From: an uncultured Clostridia bacterium
GTDB taxonomy: Bacteria > Bacillota > Clostridia > TANB77 > CAG-508
Assembly: GCA_944388935.1 (NCBI GenBank)
Contig: CALXKK010000009.1
Span: 1-61,609, forward strand
DNA length: 61,609 bases
Direction: 5' to 3'
Of this stretch, positions 41,679 through 51,193 are shown one piece after another; the first letter of the stretch is position 1, and the number at the start of each line of letters is the position of its first letter. Made by a program: the position numbers and the translations under genes. The notes beneath the pieces are model-generated. The model searched no databases and had not been told where the DNA came from. It saw only the letters and a list, made by a program, of their open reading frames with translations.

Positions 41679-42965
41679 TTAATCATTATTTAAACCTGCT
41701 GTATATCCTGTTGAATATGCTATTTGTAGATTAAATCCACCAGTGTAGGCATCTACATCTATAATTTCTCCTGCAAAATATAAACCTTTTATTAACTTTG
41801 ATTCCATTGTCTTTGGATTTATTTCTTTAGTATTAATTCCTCCTCTTGTAATTATTGCTTCTTCTATAGGTCTAAATCCATTAATTGTAATTTCAAAGCA
41901 CTTAATTACATTAATTAAGGATTCTCTTTCCTTTTTTGTAATTTCATTTATTCTTTTATCTTTTTTTATTCCTGACTTTATTATCACAGGTTCTATCATC
42001 TTTTTAGGTAATAATTCGAATAAACTATTTATTATCTGTTTATTCTTAAACTTCTCAAAATCTCTAAGTAATCGTAGATTTAATTTTTCATAACTTAAAG
42101 CTGGCTTTAAATCTATTTGTAATTTTATCTTATTATTTTGTAATAATTCATCTATATTCTTATATCTTAATATATGAGCTGAACTGCTTAAGATTGTTGG
42201 CCCTGACACTCCAAAGTGAGTAAATAATAATTCTCCAAAATCTTCATATATCTTTTTGTTTTTTTCTATATCAACAATTTTCATAGAAATATTTCTTAAA
42301 GAAAGTCCTTGCATCATTTTGCAAATCTCTAAATCGTATCCAGTAGAAATTAAAGGAACCAATGAACCATTTATTTTGGTTATAGTATGACCTAACATCT
42401 TAGCAATTTTATATCCATCTCCTGTAGAACCTGTAAGTGGATAACTCTTTCCTCCTGTTGCTAATATAACCTTTTTAGCACTAATTTCTTCTTTTTTTCC
42501 GGTTTTTTTATTTAAAAAGATTACTTTATCTACTTCATTTTCTGTTGTATGAATTTCTTTAACTTCTGCCTCGTTATATATTTTTACATTATGTTTTTTT
42601 AACTCATTTTCAAATGCTTTTAATACATCTAAAGATTTATCTGAAACAGGAAAAATCCTGTTTCCTCTTTCTTCCTTTACCTTAACATTATTTTCATTTA
42701 GCATCTTTATAATATCTTGGTTTGTAAAATTTTTTAAAGCACTATATAAAAACTTTCCATTTTCCGGTATGTTTTCTATAAATTTATCCATAGGTAGACC
42801 ACTAGTTATATTACATCTTCCTTTTCCTGTTATTAGTAATTTTCTCCCACAGCTTTTCATCTTTTCTAATAAAATTACTTCATTTCCTTGTTTTGCTGAT
42901 GTTATCGCAGCCATCATTCCAGCTGGTCCACCACCTATTACTACTACTTTCATAATTTTCTTCAT
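41679..42965 (-). CDS. HI0933/YhiN-family FAD-binding oxidoreductase
   Basis: 428 residues. The Rossmann motif VVIGGGPAGMMAAITSAKQG lies at the N-terminus, the second family box KGRCNITSG near 47, GGKSYPLTGSTGDGY near 155, and the C-terminal GLYFAGEIIDVDAYTGGFN near 399. The family (HI0933-like, aminoacetone oxidase-like) has an uncertain reaction. The first ATG has a very close GGAAAG site, and the ATG four codons on is also possible. It is part of a minus-strand run from the PLP enzyme to yigZ. Confidence 0.87.
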   Translation of the reverse strand: MKKIMKVVVIGGGPAGMMAAITSAKQGNEVILLEKMKSCGRKLLITGKGRCNITSGLPMDKFIENIPENGKFLYSALKNFTNQDIIKMLNENNVKVKEERGNRIFPVSDKSLDVLKAFENELKKHNVKIYNEAEVKEIHTTENEVDKVIFLNKKTGKKEEISAKKVILATGGKSYPLTGSTGDGYKIAKMLGHTITKINGSLVPLISTGYDLEICKMMQGLSLRNISMKIVDIEKNKKIYEDFGELLFTHFGVSGPTILSSSAHILRYKNIDELLQNNKIKLQIDLKPALSYEKLNLRLLRDFEKFKNKQIINSLFELLPKKMIEPVIIKSGIKKDKRINEITKKERESLINVIKCFEITINGFRPIEEAIITRGGINTKEINPKTMESKLIKGLYFAGEIIDVDAYTGGFNLQIAYSTGYTAGLNND

Positions 42966-42976
42966 CTTTCCTTAAA

Positions 42977-44227
42977 TTACTTTTTTAATAAATTATCTAC
43001 TGCTTTTAAAACACCTAATTTTCCATATTGGTATGTTAATGCACCTTGTTGATAAGCTATATATGGAGGTCTAATAGGCCCATCACAAGATAATTCTATC
43101 GAAGAACCTTGTGTAAATGCTCCTGCTGCCATTATAACCTTATCATCATATCCTGGCATATCCCATGGTTCTGGAATTGAATTTGAATCGATTGGAGATC
43201 CTTTTTGTATTCCCTGACAATATTTTACTAAATCATTCGCATTACCAAATTCTATATTCTGTACAATATCTGCTCTATTTTCATCATATCTTGGTTCTGT
43301 TTTGTATCCTAACTCTTCCATTATTTTACTAGTAAAAATTGCTGTTTTTAGACTACTTGCTACAACACTTGGAGCAAAGAATAAGCCTTCTAAGAACTGT
43401 TTATTTGCTCCTAGGCTTGGTCCTACTTCTTTTCCTTCTCCAGGTGAAGTTAATCTTTCTGCAACTAGATTAATTAAATCTTTTCTTCCTACAACATATG
43501 CACCATTCGTAGCTATTCCAGCTCCTAAATTCTTAATCAATGACCCAACTGCAATATCTGCACCTACTTCTATTGGTTCCTTCTCTGTAACAAATTCACA
43601 ATAGCAATTATCTACCATAATTATTACATTTTTATCTACTTCTCTTATAGCTTTTATAACTTTTTCTACCTTTTCAATACTTATAGTTTTTCTTGTAGAA
43701 TATCCCTTTGACCTTTGAATCTCTATAACTTTTATTTTATTATTTTTTAAAGTATCTTGTATTTTTTCGTAGTCAAAATCATCATTTATTAAATCTATTT
43801 GAGCATAATTAACACCAAAAGATTTTAATGAACTTGCATTTTCCTTTATTCCAATAACTTCATGCAAAGTATCATATGGTTCTCCAGAAATACTAAGTAG
43901 TGTATCTCCTGGTCTTAATAGTCCAAATAATGTTACTGTTAGTGCATGTGTTCCAGAAATAAATTGATTTCTTACTAAACTATCTTCTGCCTTAAAAATT
44001 TGAGCATAAATTTTTTCTATTGTTTCCCTTCCTATATCATCATATCCATATCCAGTTGTTGTTCCAAAATGTACTTCTGAAACATTATTATCTTGAAAAG
44101 CCTTTAATACTTTTAAACTGTTAATTTCGCATATTTTATCCACATTGTAAAATTCTTCTTTTAATTCGCTTTCTGCCTTTATTGCTAAATTTTCTACTCT
44201 TTTTGATATTCCTAATTTTTGATACAT
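42977..44227 (-). CDS. PLP enzyme, methionine gamma-lyase/aluminium-resistance family
   Basis: 416 residues. Fold type I PLP-dependent enzyme. HFGTTTGYGYDDIGR near 53 and SGTHALTVTLFGLLRPGDTL near 90 form the cofactor site. The Lys that forms the Schiff base is in VGSLIKNLGAGIA near 235. The family (called YnbB or 'aluminium resistance') cleaves sulfur-containing amino acids, but substrates are poorly known. AGAGGGAT precedes the ATG, and a perfect hairpin lies just before that site. Confidence 0.85.
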   Translation of the reverse strand: MYQKLGISKRVENLAIKAESELKEEFYNVDKICEINSLKVLKAFQDNNVSEVHFGTTTGYGYDDIGRETIEKIYAQIFKAEDSLVRNQFISGTHALTVTLFGLLRPGDTLLSISGEPYDTLHEVIGIKENASSLKSFGVNYAQIDLINDDFDYEKIQDTLKNNKIKVIEIQRSKGYSTRKTISIEKVEKVIKAIREVDKNVIIMVDNCYCEFVTEKEPIEVGADIAVGSLIKNLGAGIATNGAYVVGRKDLINLVAERLTSPGEGKEVGPSLGANKQFLEGLFFAPSVVASSLKTAIFTSKIMEELGYKTEPRYDENRADIVQNIEFGNANDLVKYCQGIQKGSPIDSNSIPEPWDMPGYDDKVIMAAGAFTQGSSIELSCDGPIRPPYIAYQQGALTYQYGKLGVLKAVDNLLKK

Positions 44228-44249
44228 TTTTTATCCCTCTTTCTTGATT

Positions 44250-44280
44250 GATAATAGGGCGATATTACCGCCCTATTATC
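44250..44280. repeat. Perfect 12-base hairpin between two minus-strand genes
   Basis: GATAATAGGGCG (44250-44261) pairs with CGCCCTATTATC (44269-44280). It lies 22 bases before the PLP-enzyme start and follows the WG-repeat gene. No T tract is present, so it may be an attenuator or a weak terminator. Confidence 0.6.
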
Positions 44281-44291
44281 CTTTGTATTAA

Positions 44292-46076
44292 TTATTCATT
44301 TATATCATCTGTGAAGTATTCCTCTTCATAACCTGAAATAACTTTATAATATTTTCCTATAAAATATGGCTCTCCATTCTGTTCTGGTATTTCATAAGTA
44401 GGTTCTAGAACTACATTTCCATTCTTATCTATTACTCCCCATTTTCCATTTTGTTTTATTCCTGCAAAACCTAATTCATTTAACTCTGTAACTTTGTCAT
44501 ATTGATAATCAATTTTTACATTATTATTCTTGTCTACAAATCCCCATTTTCCGTCTTTTTCTGATGCAAATAAGGTATTGTCTGGGAAAATTTCGAAGTC
44601 TGTTTTTATTGTTCCATCTGTTCCTACATATTTAGTTTCTGTATTAGAATATACTTTTATATAATTATCATTAACATCTAATTTTCCGTCTTCCATTTCT
44701 AATATTTTGCTCATTTGTTTATTATACAATTCTAGCATATTTCCTGATACAGCTTGTATAACATCACTATTGTCTAATTTTTGTATTACTTCATATTGTA
44801 TAGGAACTACTTCTTCTCCTTTATCATTTACTATTCCAGATTTTCCTAAGTCTCCACCTACTATAAAGTAATTATCATACAAATATTGTATATAATTGTA
44901 TTGATTTGGTATAAGTATTTGACCTGCTTTATTTATAACACCATATTTATCATTAGCATCTACTGTTATATTATAATTTTCATTATCTGTTATCATAATA
45001 TTAGAATATATTAGATTTTCTTGTTTTTCTCCTGCAAGATTAAATGTTTCTGTATTTCCATCTTTAGTTGCTCTTATATAATTACCTGGTATTTGAATTT
45101 GGTCATACTCCACATTTAATATTTGTTTTCCATTTAAATCTGTTACTCCATATTTATTGTCTTTTTGTAATATTAATAAATTACTATCTTCATTATAATT
45201 TATTGCTTGATAATTATTATCTAATAACAATTTGTCGTTTTTATATAATTGTGTTTGTCCATCTTTTTCTATTACTAAATAAATGTTTTCATCATCTTCC
45301 ACATTATTCATTCTGTAAATTTTATCAAAAGATGTGTCTAAAAGTTGATCTCTATTACTGTTTAAATATCCATATTGCATTTTACCATTTTCATCATTTA
45401 TTCCTACAATATATCCATCTAACTCATATTCCTTTTCTTGACTATAATAATTATCACCTGTAATATAATCATACTTAAAGTCTAATAATTTTCCACCATT
45501 TATGTTTATAACACCATATTTACCATCTTTTTTTACGATTAATTCTCCTTCTCTATATGGCATATTTCTTATTTCATCATATATTGGTTTAGTTATTTCT
45601 TTTCCGTTAAAATCTATTATTCCATATTTTCCATCTTTTTGATACTGTAATACAGTTTTTTCGTATGGAATACTGCTTACAATTTCTTTAATCTCTATAG
45701 TATTAACATCTTCATAATTAGTTAATATTTCTTCATTTTTATCGTTTAATACTTTTGTTTTATATTCACCAGTTGTTGCATTATAGTCATATAAGCACAC
45801 AAATATAGGATCTTTTGGATTAGGAATTTTTATAGTATTGTATTCTGGCTCTATAACTATATTTCCATCTTTATCTATAACACCAGATTTTCCATTACTC
45901 ATTATTCTGTAATAATTTATATCTTCACTTGATATTTTTTCTACAGTATAATTTTGTTTGCTCTTATTTACAGCAATTGTTATTCCAATTATAACTGCTA
46001 ATACCAATATTACAATCAACACTATTAAACTTATTCTTTTTAATTTTCTATTATCTTTTCTCTCTTGAAATTTCAT
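44292..46076 (-). CDS. Membrane-anchored WG-repeat protein, 594 residues
   Basis: A basic N-terminus and a membrane segment (about residues 15-38) anchor an extracytoplasmic domain of about nine WG-type repeats. These have the pattern KYGVIDxxGKEIxxPxYDEI (for instance DGKYGIIDFNGKEIT near 150, KWGVIDKNGNVVLEPTYE near the end). WG repeats are thought to mediate binding at the cell surface. The C-terminus ends at YFTDDINE without an anchor motif. No enzyme domain is seen. It is the last gene of a minus-strand run. Confidence 0.82.
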   Translation of the reverse strand: MKFQERKDNRKLKRISLIVLIVILVLAVIIGITIAVNKSKQNYTVEKISSEDINYYRIMSNGKSGVIDKDGNIVIEPEYNTIKIPNPKDPIFVCLYDYNATTGEYKTKVLNDKNEEILTNYEDVNTIEIKEIVSSIPYEKTVLQYQKDGKYGIIDFNGKEITKPIYDEIRNMPYREGELIVKKDGKYGVININGGKLLDFKYDYITGDNYYSQEKEYELDGYIVGINDENGKMQYGYLNSNRDQLLDTSFDKIYRMNNVEDDENIYLVIEKDGQTQLYKNDKLLLDNNYQAINYNEDSNLLILQKDNKYGVTDLNGKQILNVEYDQIQIPGNYIRATKDGNTETFNLAGEKQENLIYSNIMITDNENYNITVDANDKYGVINKAGQILIPNQYNYIQYLYDNYFIVGGDLGKSGIVNDKGEEVVPIQYEVIQKLDNSDVIQAVSGNMLELYNKQMSKILEMEDGKLDVNDNYIKVYSNTETKYVGTDGTIKTDFEIFPDNTLFASEKDGKWGFVDKNNNVKIDYQYDKVTELNELGFAGIKQNGKWGVIDKNGNVVLEPTYEIPEQNGEPYFIGKYYKVISGYEEEYFTDDINE

Positions 46077-46187
46077 TACAAATATTCCTCCTATTTGAAT
46101 ATTCTCACTTTTCGTTAGTTTTATTCCTACACAATTATATATTTTTGAAAAATATCTGTCAATGAAATTTCTATATCTATTTGATTT

Positions 46188-47453
46188 TTACATTCCTGTT
46201 TTTGGTAATTTCTTTATTTGATTTTTTACACCTAATCCATTCTTAGTTACATCTATCTCAGGCTTATCTTCTTTAGTATTTTTTATTGTTATAGTAAGCT
46301 CTTCGTTAAATTCTGGTCTTATTTCTATAAGTCCATCATATAAAATATAACCTGCTGGTGATTTAATTTCTTTTAAATAATACGTTCCTGGTATTATGTT
46401 ATCTAATATTGCTTCTCCATTTTCATTTGTTTTTATTTCTGAAATTAAAACTTTCCTATTACTATCTAACAACTGAAATGTTGCACCTTCCAAATTTTTT
46501 TCACCAGTTTCATCCTTTTTTACTATTTTTATTTTAGTTTCATTTTTTCCATAATAAATATTTTTTTCACCTGTACCATTTTCATATGATACTCCTGTTA
46601 TTGCATAATCTTGATTGCTAGAATTTGCTGCTCTACCTATAAATATAGGCTTTGTTTCTACATTTGCTGATGCTTGTAATTTTATAGTACCTCCATCGCT
46701 TAATTCACTTATAGGGATTGTAACTCTAAACTTTTCATTTGCATTAAATTCTTGTTTTGTTTCATTGTTTAAATCTGTTATTATTGCTCCTTCTGCTCCT
46801 CCTTGTTTCGTCACTGTATATGTGTTCATTGGGCCTTCTGAATTTACAATAAAATCTTTGCTTATATATCCTTGCATTTCTTTATTTTCTTTCCATTCAG
46901 CAGTATCTTCTATTATATTTAAGTTAGATGATATTTGATTATTGTTTCCATCATTAATTTTTAACAATATATTATTTAATGCATTCCATGTTCTTTGTCC
47001 TGCTTCTCCTATCGGAGAAAAATCATTTATCGTATAATTATATAATACAGAATATACCGCCATTTTAGTTGCCATAAAGGCTTCTCCTACACTATTACAT
47101 CCCATTTCTTCTGGAGTTTTATATGGATATCCATTTGTTATTGCCTTCCAAATATATACGTTTTTTATTACACCATCTATATCTACAGAATAACTTAAAC
47201 TATCACTTACACCTGTTTTATTTGCATCCAAGCAATATGCTGGATATTCTTTTCCATTGTCGTTATATACTACAATATAGGTCTTTACAACAATATTACC
47301 TTTTTTTAATAATCTTCCACAATCTCCTTTAGAATAAAGATTTTTTGTATCTACATTTGCAAATGTTCTTACAGTAATAGCATTTAATATTATCATTATA
47401 ATGCTAAATACTACAATTAGTTTTATTATTAAATTTCTCATTATTAGTACCAT
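46188..47453 (-). CDS. Thioester/CnaB-type surface protein with degenerate anchoring signals
   Basis: 421 residues. The N-terminal hydrophobic segment (about 7-28) is a signal peptide. Residues 40-200 resemble the TQXA/thioester domain: the Cys is in AYCLDANKTG, but the partner segment reads EAFMATKMAVYSV, lacking the expected Gln. A beta-sandwich (220-310) is followed by a CnaB/SpaA domain (GATFQLLDSNRKVLI, then GTYYLKEIKSPAGYIL) near 330-385. The protein ends KKLPKTGM, that is, at the LPxTG motif, with no hydrophobic tail or basic end. It is encoded 78 bases upstream of a sortase gene. Confidence 0.72.
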   Translation of the reverse strand: MVLIMRNLIIKLIVVFSIIMIILNAITVRTFANVDTKNLYSKGDCGRLLKKGNIVVKTYIVVYNDNGKEYPAYCLDANKTGVSDSLSYSVDIDGVIKNVYIWKAITNGYPYKTPEEMGCNSVGEAFMATKMAVYSVLYNYTINDFSPIGEAGQRTWNALNNILLKINDGNNNQISSNLNIIEDTAEWKENKEMQGYISKDFIVNSEGPMNTYTVTKQGGAEGAIITDLNNETKQEFNANEKFRVTIPISELSDGGTIKLQASANVETKPIFIGRAANSSNQDYAITGVSYENGTGEKNIYYGKNETKIKIVKKDETGEKNLEGATFQLLDSNRKVLISEIKTNENGEAILDNIIPGTYYLKEIKSPAGYILYDGLIEIRPEFNEELTITIKNTKEDKPEIDVTKNGLGVKNQIKKLPKTGM

Positions 47454-47531
47454 TCCTTTCTAATTTACAAATATCTGGTTGAATAAGAATTAAATTTCAA
47501 ATGAAGTTTGACAACACAAAAATTGTAATTA

Positions 47532-48146
47532 TTATTCAACTATTTTTGTTGCCTGTACATATCTTCTATACTCAGGCTCATTTTCTAAACATGTTATTAA
47601 TGTTAATTTATTTTCATTAGTATCCTCTAATTTGCTCCAATCAGTATCTTTTATAATTCCAATTTCATCTACCTCATATTTAGACACTTTTCCATTGTAA
47701 GTATAAACTATTAAGTCTTTTTCTTTTAAGGATTTTAAATTAGCAAAATAATTTACATTATAGCCTCTATTGTGTGCTGCGAGCCCAATATTACCGCTGT
47801 CTTTAGGTGTTTCTGTAAAATGGCCTACATATTTATTCATAACTTCAGTTGTAGTCCCATCAGCTATTTGTGCAACTAAATTTATTGTTGGAATTTCTAT
47901 TTGCCAAATTGCTGTTTCCACAGTATCTATACTATTTTGTGCTATACTAGTATTTACAGTGGTATTATTTGGAACCTGTATTTCTATATTCACATTATCT
48001 GGGATAACTTTATCTAAAGAATTGTCAAAAATTTGACTTTGATTTTTAAAAAACAATTGATTTAAAAAAATAAATAAAATTAATGAAATTATAAAAGAAA
48101 TTAAACTGATATTTTTATGACTAAAATTACATATGGATATCACCAC
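47532..48146 (-). CDS. Sortase
   Basis: Membrane-anchored transpeptidase. It has an N-terminal anchor (about residues 12-30). The catalytic His is in LAAHNRGYNV (about 125), the Cys in LTLITCLENE (near 185) and the Arg in EPEYRRYVQA. The three residues and the length (204) are those of small class D/E-type sortases. The start is GTG or a later codon, because AGGTGGTG overlaps the predicted start. It lies next to the LPKTG protein, its likely substrate. Confidence 0.85.
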   Translation of the reverse strand: MVISICNFSHKNISLISFIISLILFIFLNQLFFKNQSQIFDNSLDKVIPDNVNIEIQVPNNTTVNTSIAQNSIDTVETAIWQIEIPTINLVAQIADGTTTEVMNKYVGHFTETPKDSGNIGLAAHNRGYNVNYFANLKSLKEKDLIVYTYNGKVSKYEVDEIGIIKDTDWSKLEDTNENKLTLITCLENEPEYRRYVQATKIVE

Positions 48147-48261
48147 CTATTTGAAAAAAATATTTTGATATAAATTGCAATTTCCATTATATTACATTAT
48201 TCTTAATACTTTGTAAAGCTTTTTCGTAAGACATTTTTCGACAAAATAATCCTTTGAAATA

Positions 48262-48290
48262 GAAAAAATCCCTATATTAAGGGATTTTTC
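48262..48290 (-). terminator. Terminator of the two-component operon
   Basis: AAAAATCCCT (48264-48273) pairs with AGGGATTTTT (48280-48289) across ATATTA. It lies 27 bases past the kinase stop. Confidence 0.82.
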
Positions 48291-48316
48291 ACTTTCAATT
48301 TTTGCTAAAATTATCA

Positions 48317-49816
48317 CTATTCTTTCTTCTTTTTATCTAAGTCAAAATAAAATTCCACACCAGTATCCTTATTTTCTACACCATAATCATTATTATAGTT
48401 ATTCATTATTGCTTTAACTAATGATAATCCTATTCCAGTTCCTCCATCATCTCTATTTCTAGATGAATCAACTTTATAAAAACGTCTCCATATTCTTTGT
48501 AAATTTTCTTCTTCTATATTATCTCCCGTATTAAATACATGTATTCTAACTTTGTCATTCTTAGTTTTTGTTTCTACTTTTATTAGAATATATTTTTCAT
48601 TGAAGACCTCTTTAGCATGTTTTATGGCATTTGTAAAATAATTTGTTATAACTTGTTCTATATAAAATTCATCGGCATATACCATAACCTCTTCTGGCAT
48701 ATCTGTTCTAACCTCTATATGATTTTCCTCAAGCATAACCTTTGATTTCCTTATAACTTCTTGTATTAATTCTACCACATTAAAGTTTTCATTTTGGAAC
48801 TCTCTTTTTCCATATTCTAGTTTCATAAGTTCCAATAATTGTTTTACTAATTTATCCATTTTATTAGCTTCATCTAAAATTACATTGGCATAGAACTGCC
48901 TATTTTCTTCATCGGTATTTACATTTTCAACTAACCCTTCTGCATATCCTTGAATTAATGCTATTGGAGTTTTTAACTCATGAGAAACATCTGATATAAA
49001 TTGAGTTCTCATCTGTTCTATTTGTGATTTTTCTTCTATGTCCTTTTCTAGTTCTATATTAGAATTTCTTAACTGTTTAATTGTCGCTTCTAGCTTGTCT
49101 GACATTATATTAATACTTTTTCCTAATGTGTTTATTTCATCATCAACTTCTTTTGGATGAAATTTCTTACTAAAATCTAGCTTTGACATTTTCTCGGCTA
49201 TTTCATTTAGCTCTTGTATAGGCTCTGTAAATCTTTTTGAAATAAACGTGATTAATATTCCTGCAATTACTAATGTAATTGCTCCAATTAAGTATAAGAA
49301 TGTATTTGATATTCTTACGCTTTCTTGAATCGAAGAAATTGGCATTCTTATATATAGATTATAGTTATTGTCTAAGTAGCCTGATAATAATATATATGTA
49401 TTGTTATCCGTTGGGTCTTTAACCTTTTTTATATTTATATTTTTATTTGCATAAATTATATTTTGATTAGTTTCATTTCTCATAGCATTCATTTCATCTA
49501 TAGTTTGAATGAAGTTTTCATTTGATGTATACAAATTCATTCCATCTTGAGTCTCTAATATGATATCATAATTACTTTTTGCAGCATAACCAGATAATAA
49601 ATTAGTAATAAACTTTTCAGATTGATTTGTATTATATGCCTTGTTTACCTCATTAAAAATATCTATAAGAGCTCCTTGCTTTGTGTATAAATAAAATGAT
49701 TCTAATACTATGTTATTTAATATAATTAAAAATAAAATTATTATTATTACTGCTATAGCAAGTGTTCCAAATAGTTTATAACGTATAGAATTATATCTCT
49801 TTTTTATCTTTTTCAA
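48317..49816 (-). CDS. Sensor histidine kinase (HAMP, HisKA, HATPase)
   Basis: 499 residues. Two membrane segments (about 15-35 and 172-192) flank an extracytoplasmic sensor domain of about 135 residues. HAMP covers about 193-245. The phosphoacceptor His279 is in SDVSHELKTPIALIQG. ATP-binding N box NYFTNAIKHA and G boxes DGGTGIGLSLVKAI follow. Overlap of 4 bases with the response regulator shows co-translation. The signal is unknown. It is similar in type to cell-envelope kinases such as VanS or PhoR. Confidence 0.93.
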   Translation of the reverse strand: MKKIKKRYNSIRYKLFGTLAIAVIIIILFLIILNNIVLESFYLYTKQGALIDIFNEVNKAYNTNQSEKFITNLLSGYAAKSNYDIILETQDGMNLYTSNENFIQTIDEMNAMRNETNQNIIYANKNINIKKVKDPTDNNTYILLSGYLDNNYNLYIRMPISSIQESVRISNTFLYLIGAITLVIAGILITFISKRFTEPIQELNEIAEKMSKLDFSKKFHPKEVDDEINTLGKSINIMSDKLEATIKQLRNSNIELEKDIEEKSQIEQMRTQFISDVSHELKTPIALIQGYAEGLVENVNTDEENRQFYANVILDEANKMDKLVKQLLELMKLEYGKREFQNENFNVVELIQEVIRKSKVMLEENHIEVRTDMPEEVMVYADEFYIEQVITNYFTNAIKHAKEVFNEKYILIKVETKTKNDKVRIHVFNTGDNIEEENLQRIWRRFYKVDSSRNRDDGGTGIGLSLVKAIMNNYNNDYGVENKDTGVEFYFDLDKKKKE

Positions 49817-50493
49817 TCTTTTACCTCGAATTTATATCCAACGCCACGCATTGTTTCGATATATTTTCCTTTTTTACCTAATTTATGTCTAATCTTTTTA
49901 ATATGACTATCTATAGTTCTAGAATCTCCATAATAATCATAATTCCATACATTATTTAATATTTTATCTCTAGACAATGCTATATTTTCATTATCTACTA
50001 AATACTTAAGCAATTCATATTCTCTTAAGCTCATATCTACTTGTTTTCCATCAACTTTTACAGTTCTTCCTTCAGGATCTATAGTTATTCCACCATAATC
50101 CTTTACTTTATCTGTATCTTTTCTTGTTCTTTTTAATATTGCTTCAACTCTTGCTACCAATATTTTAGGACTAAATGGCTTAGAAATATATTCGTCTACA
50201 CCTAATTCGAAACCGAACAATTCGTCTTGTTCTTCTCCCCTTGCTGTTAACATTATTATTGGAACTTGTGATTTTTGTCTTATTTGTCTTAAAACAGACC
50301 ATCCATCAAGTTTTGGCATCATTACATCCAATAATATTAAATTGATTTTATTTTGATTTTCTTCGAATACTTCTAAGGCTTCTTCTCCATCAGCTGCTTC
50401 TAAGATTCCATATCCCTTTTGAGCCAAAAAATCCTTAATTAATTTTCTCATTCGTGATTCGTCGTCTACTACTAAAATATTTTCACTAACCAT
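49813..50493 (-). CDS. OmpR/PhoB-family response regulator
   Basis: 226 residues. The receiver domain has the acidic pocket VVDDES, phosphoacceptor Asp56 in LILLDVMMPKLDG and Lys in SKPFSPKIL. The DNA-binding winged helix (about 128-222) includes LSREYELLKYLVDN-like SLREYELLKYL, YDYYGDSRTIDSHIKKIR and ETMRGVGYKFEV. It controls its targets together with the adjoining histidine kinase. The target genes are not shown, though the nearby surface-protein genes are candidates. Confidence 0.94.
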   Translation of the reverse strand: MVSENILVVDDESRMRKLIKDFLAQKGYGILEAADGEEALEVFEENQNKINLILLDVMMPKLDGWSVLRQIRQKSQVPIIMLTARGEEQDELFGFELGVDEYISKPFSPKILVARVEAILKRTRKDTDKVKDYGGITIDPEGRTVKVDGKQVDMSLREYELLKYLVDNENIALSRDKILNNVWNYDYYGDSRTIDSHIKKIRHKLGKKGKYIETMRGVGYKFEVKD

Positions 50494-50520
50494 AAAATCT
50501 TCGCTCCTTTTACATAATCA

Positions 50521-51177
50521 TTATATATTATAATTACTTTTTTTGTCCAGTTTGTGAAAATATTTAAAATATTTACTTATTTCTTTATATTTTTTGTTTT
50601 CTTTTATTGTTAAATACCACATAAAAATGACGATAAAAAATATAGCTATATTTTTGGTATACAATATACCAATGCTAGCTAATGCTGTAATAATGCTCAT
50701 TATTATATTATTAATCGAATTACTTATTCTATATGCTTCAAAATTTCCATAAATAATTCTTAATACTCTGTTTAAAATTTGACCTCCATCTAAAGGATAT
50801 ATTGGTAATAAATTAAAAATTGCAATTAACACATTAATATACACTGGCTCTGCTATATCTAATATTGCAAAAATAAAAGCAATAATTATATTTGAAATTG
50901 GTCCCATTATCAATATAATTATTTTCTTTACATTATTAAAATTCGATTTTCTAATTTTAGTATTGTATTCCTCTTCTTTTTCCTTAAAACAAATTGATAA
51001 TCCTAATGGCATAATTCGCATGCTTTTTACTTTATACCCCAAGATTATTCCTGCTAAAAGATGGAAACATTCATGTATAATTGCAAATAACATAAATAAT
51101 ATGTACATTTCAATTTGATTTACAAGTAAAAAAACTATTGCAATTAAAAATATTTTTATATCTATTTTAAATTCCAT
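50521..51177 (-). CDS. SpoIVFB-like site-2 (M50) membrane metalloprotease
   Basis: 218 residues, about six membrane segments. The zinc site HECFH (residues 35-39, HExxH) and PLDGGQI (Asp130) are the two catalytic M50 signatures, and GPISN near 92-96 is the third. In B. subtilis SpoIVFB in the outer forespore membrane cleaves pro-sigma-K. The partner gene 17 bases upstream encodes an M23-domain protein matching SpoIVFA. A direct homologue is therefore likely, although other M50 proteases exist. Confidence 0.82.
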   Translation of the reverse strand: MEFKIDIKIFLIAIVFLLVNQIEMYILFMLFAIIHECFHLLAGIILGYKVKSMRIMPLGLSICFKEKEEEYNTKIRKSNFNNVKKIIILIMGPISNIIIAFIFAILDIAEPVYINVLIAIFNLLPIYPLDGGQILNRVLRIIYGNFEAYRISNSINNIIMSIITALASIGILYTKNIAIFFIVIFMWYLTIKENKKYKEISKYFKYFHKLDKKSNYNI

Positions 51178-51193
51178 TTTTCACTCTTTCTGC

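Noticed and set aside
45068..45463. Plus-strand His/Leu-rich frame opposite the WG-repeat gene
   Set aside because: Antisense to repeat-coding sequence, so its periodic His and Tyr are simply reflections of the repeats.
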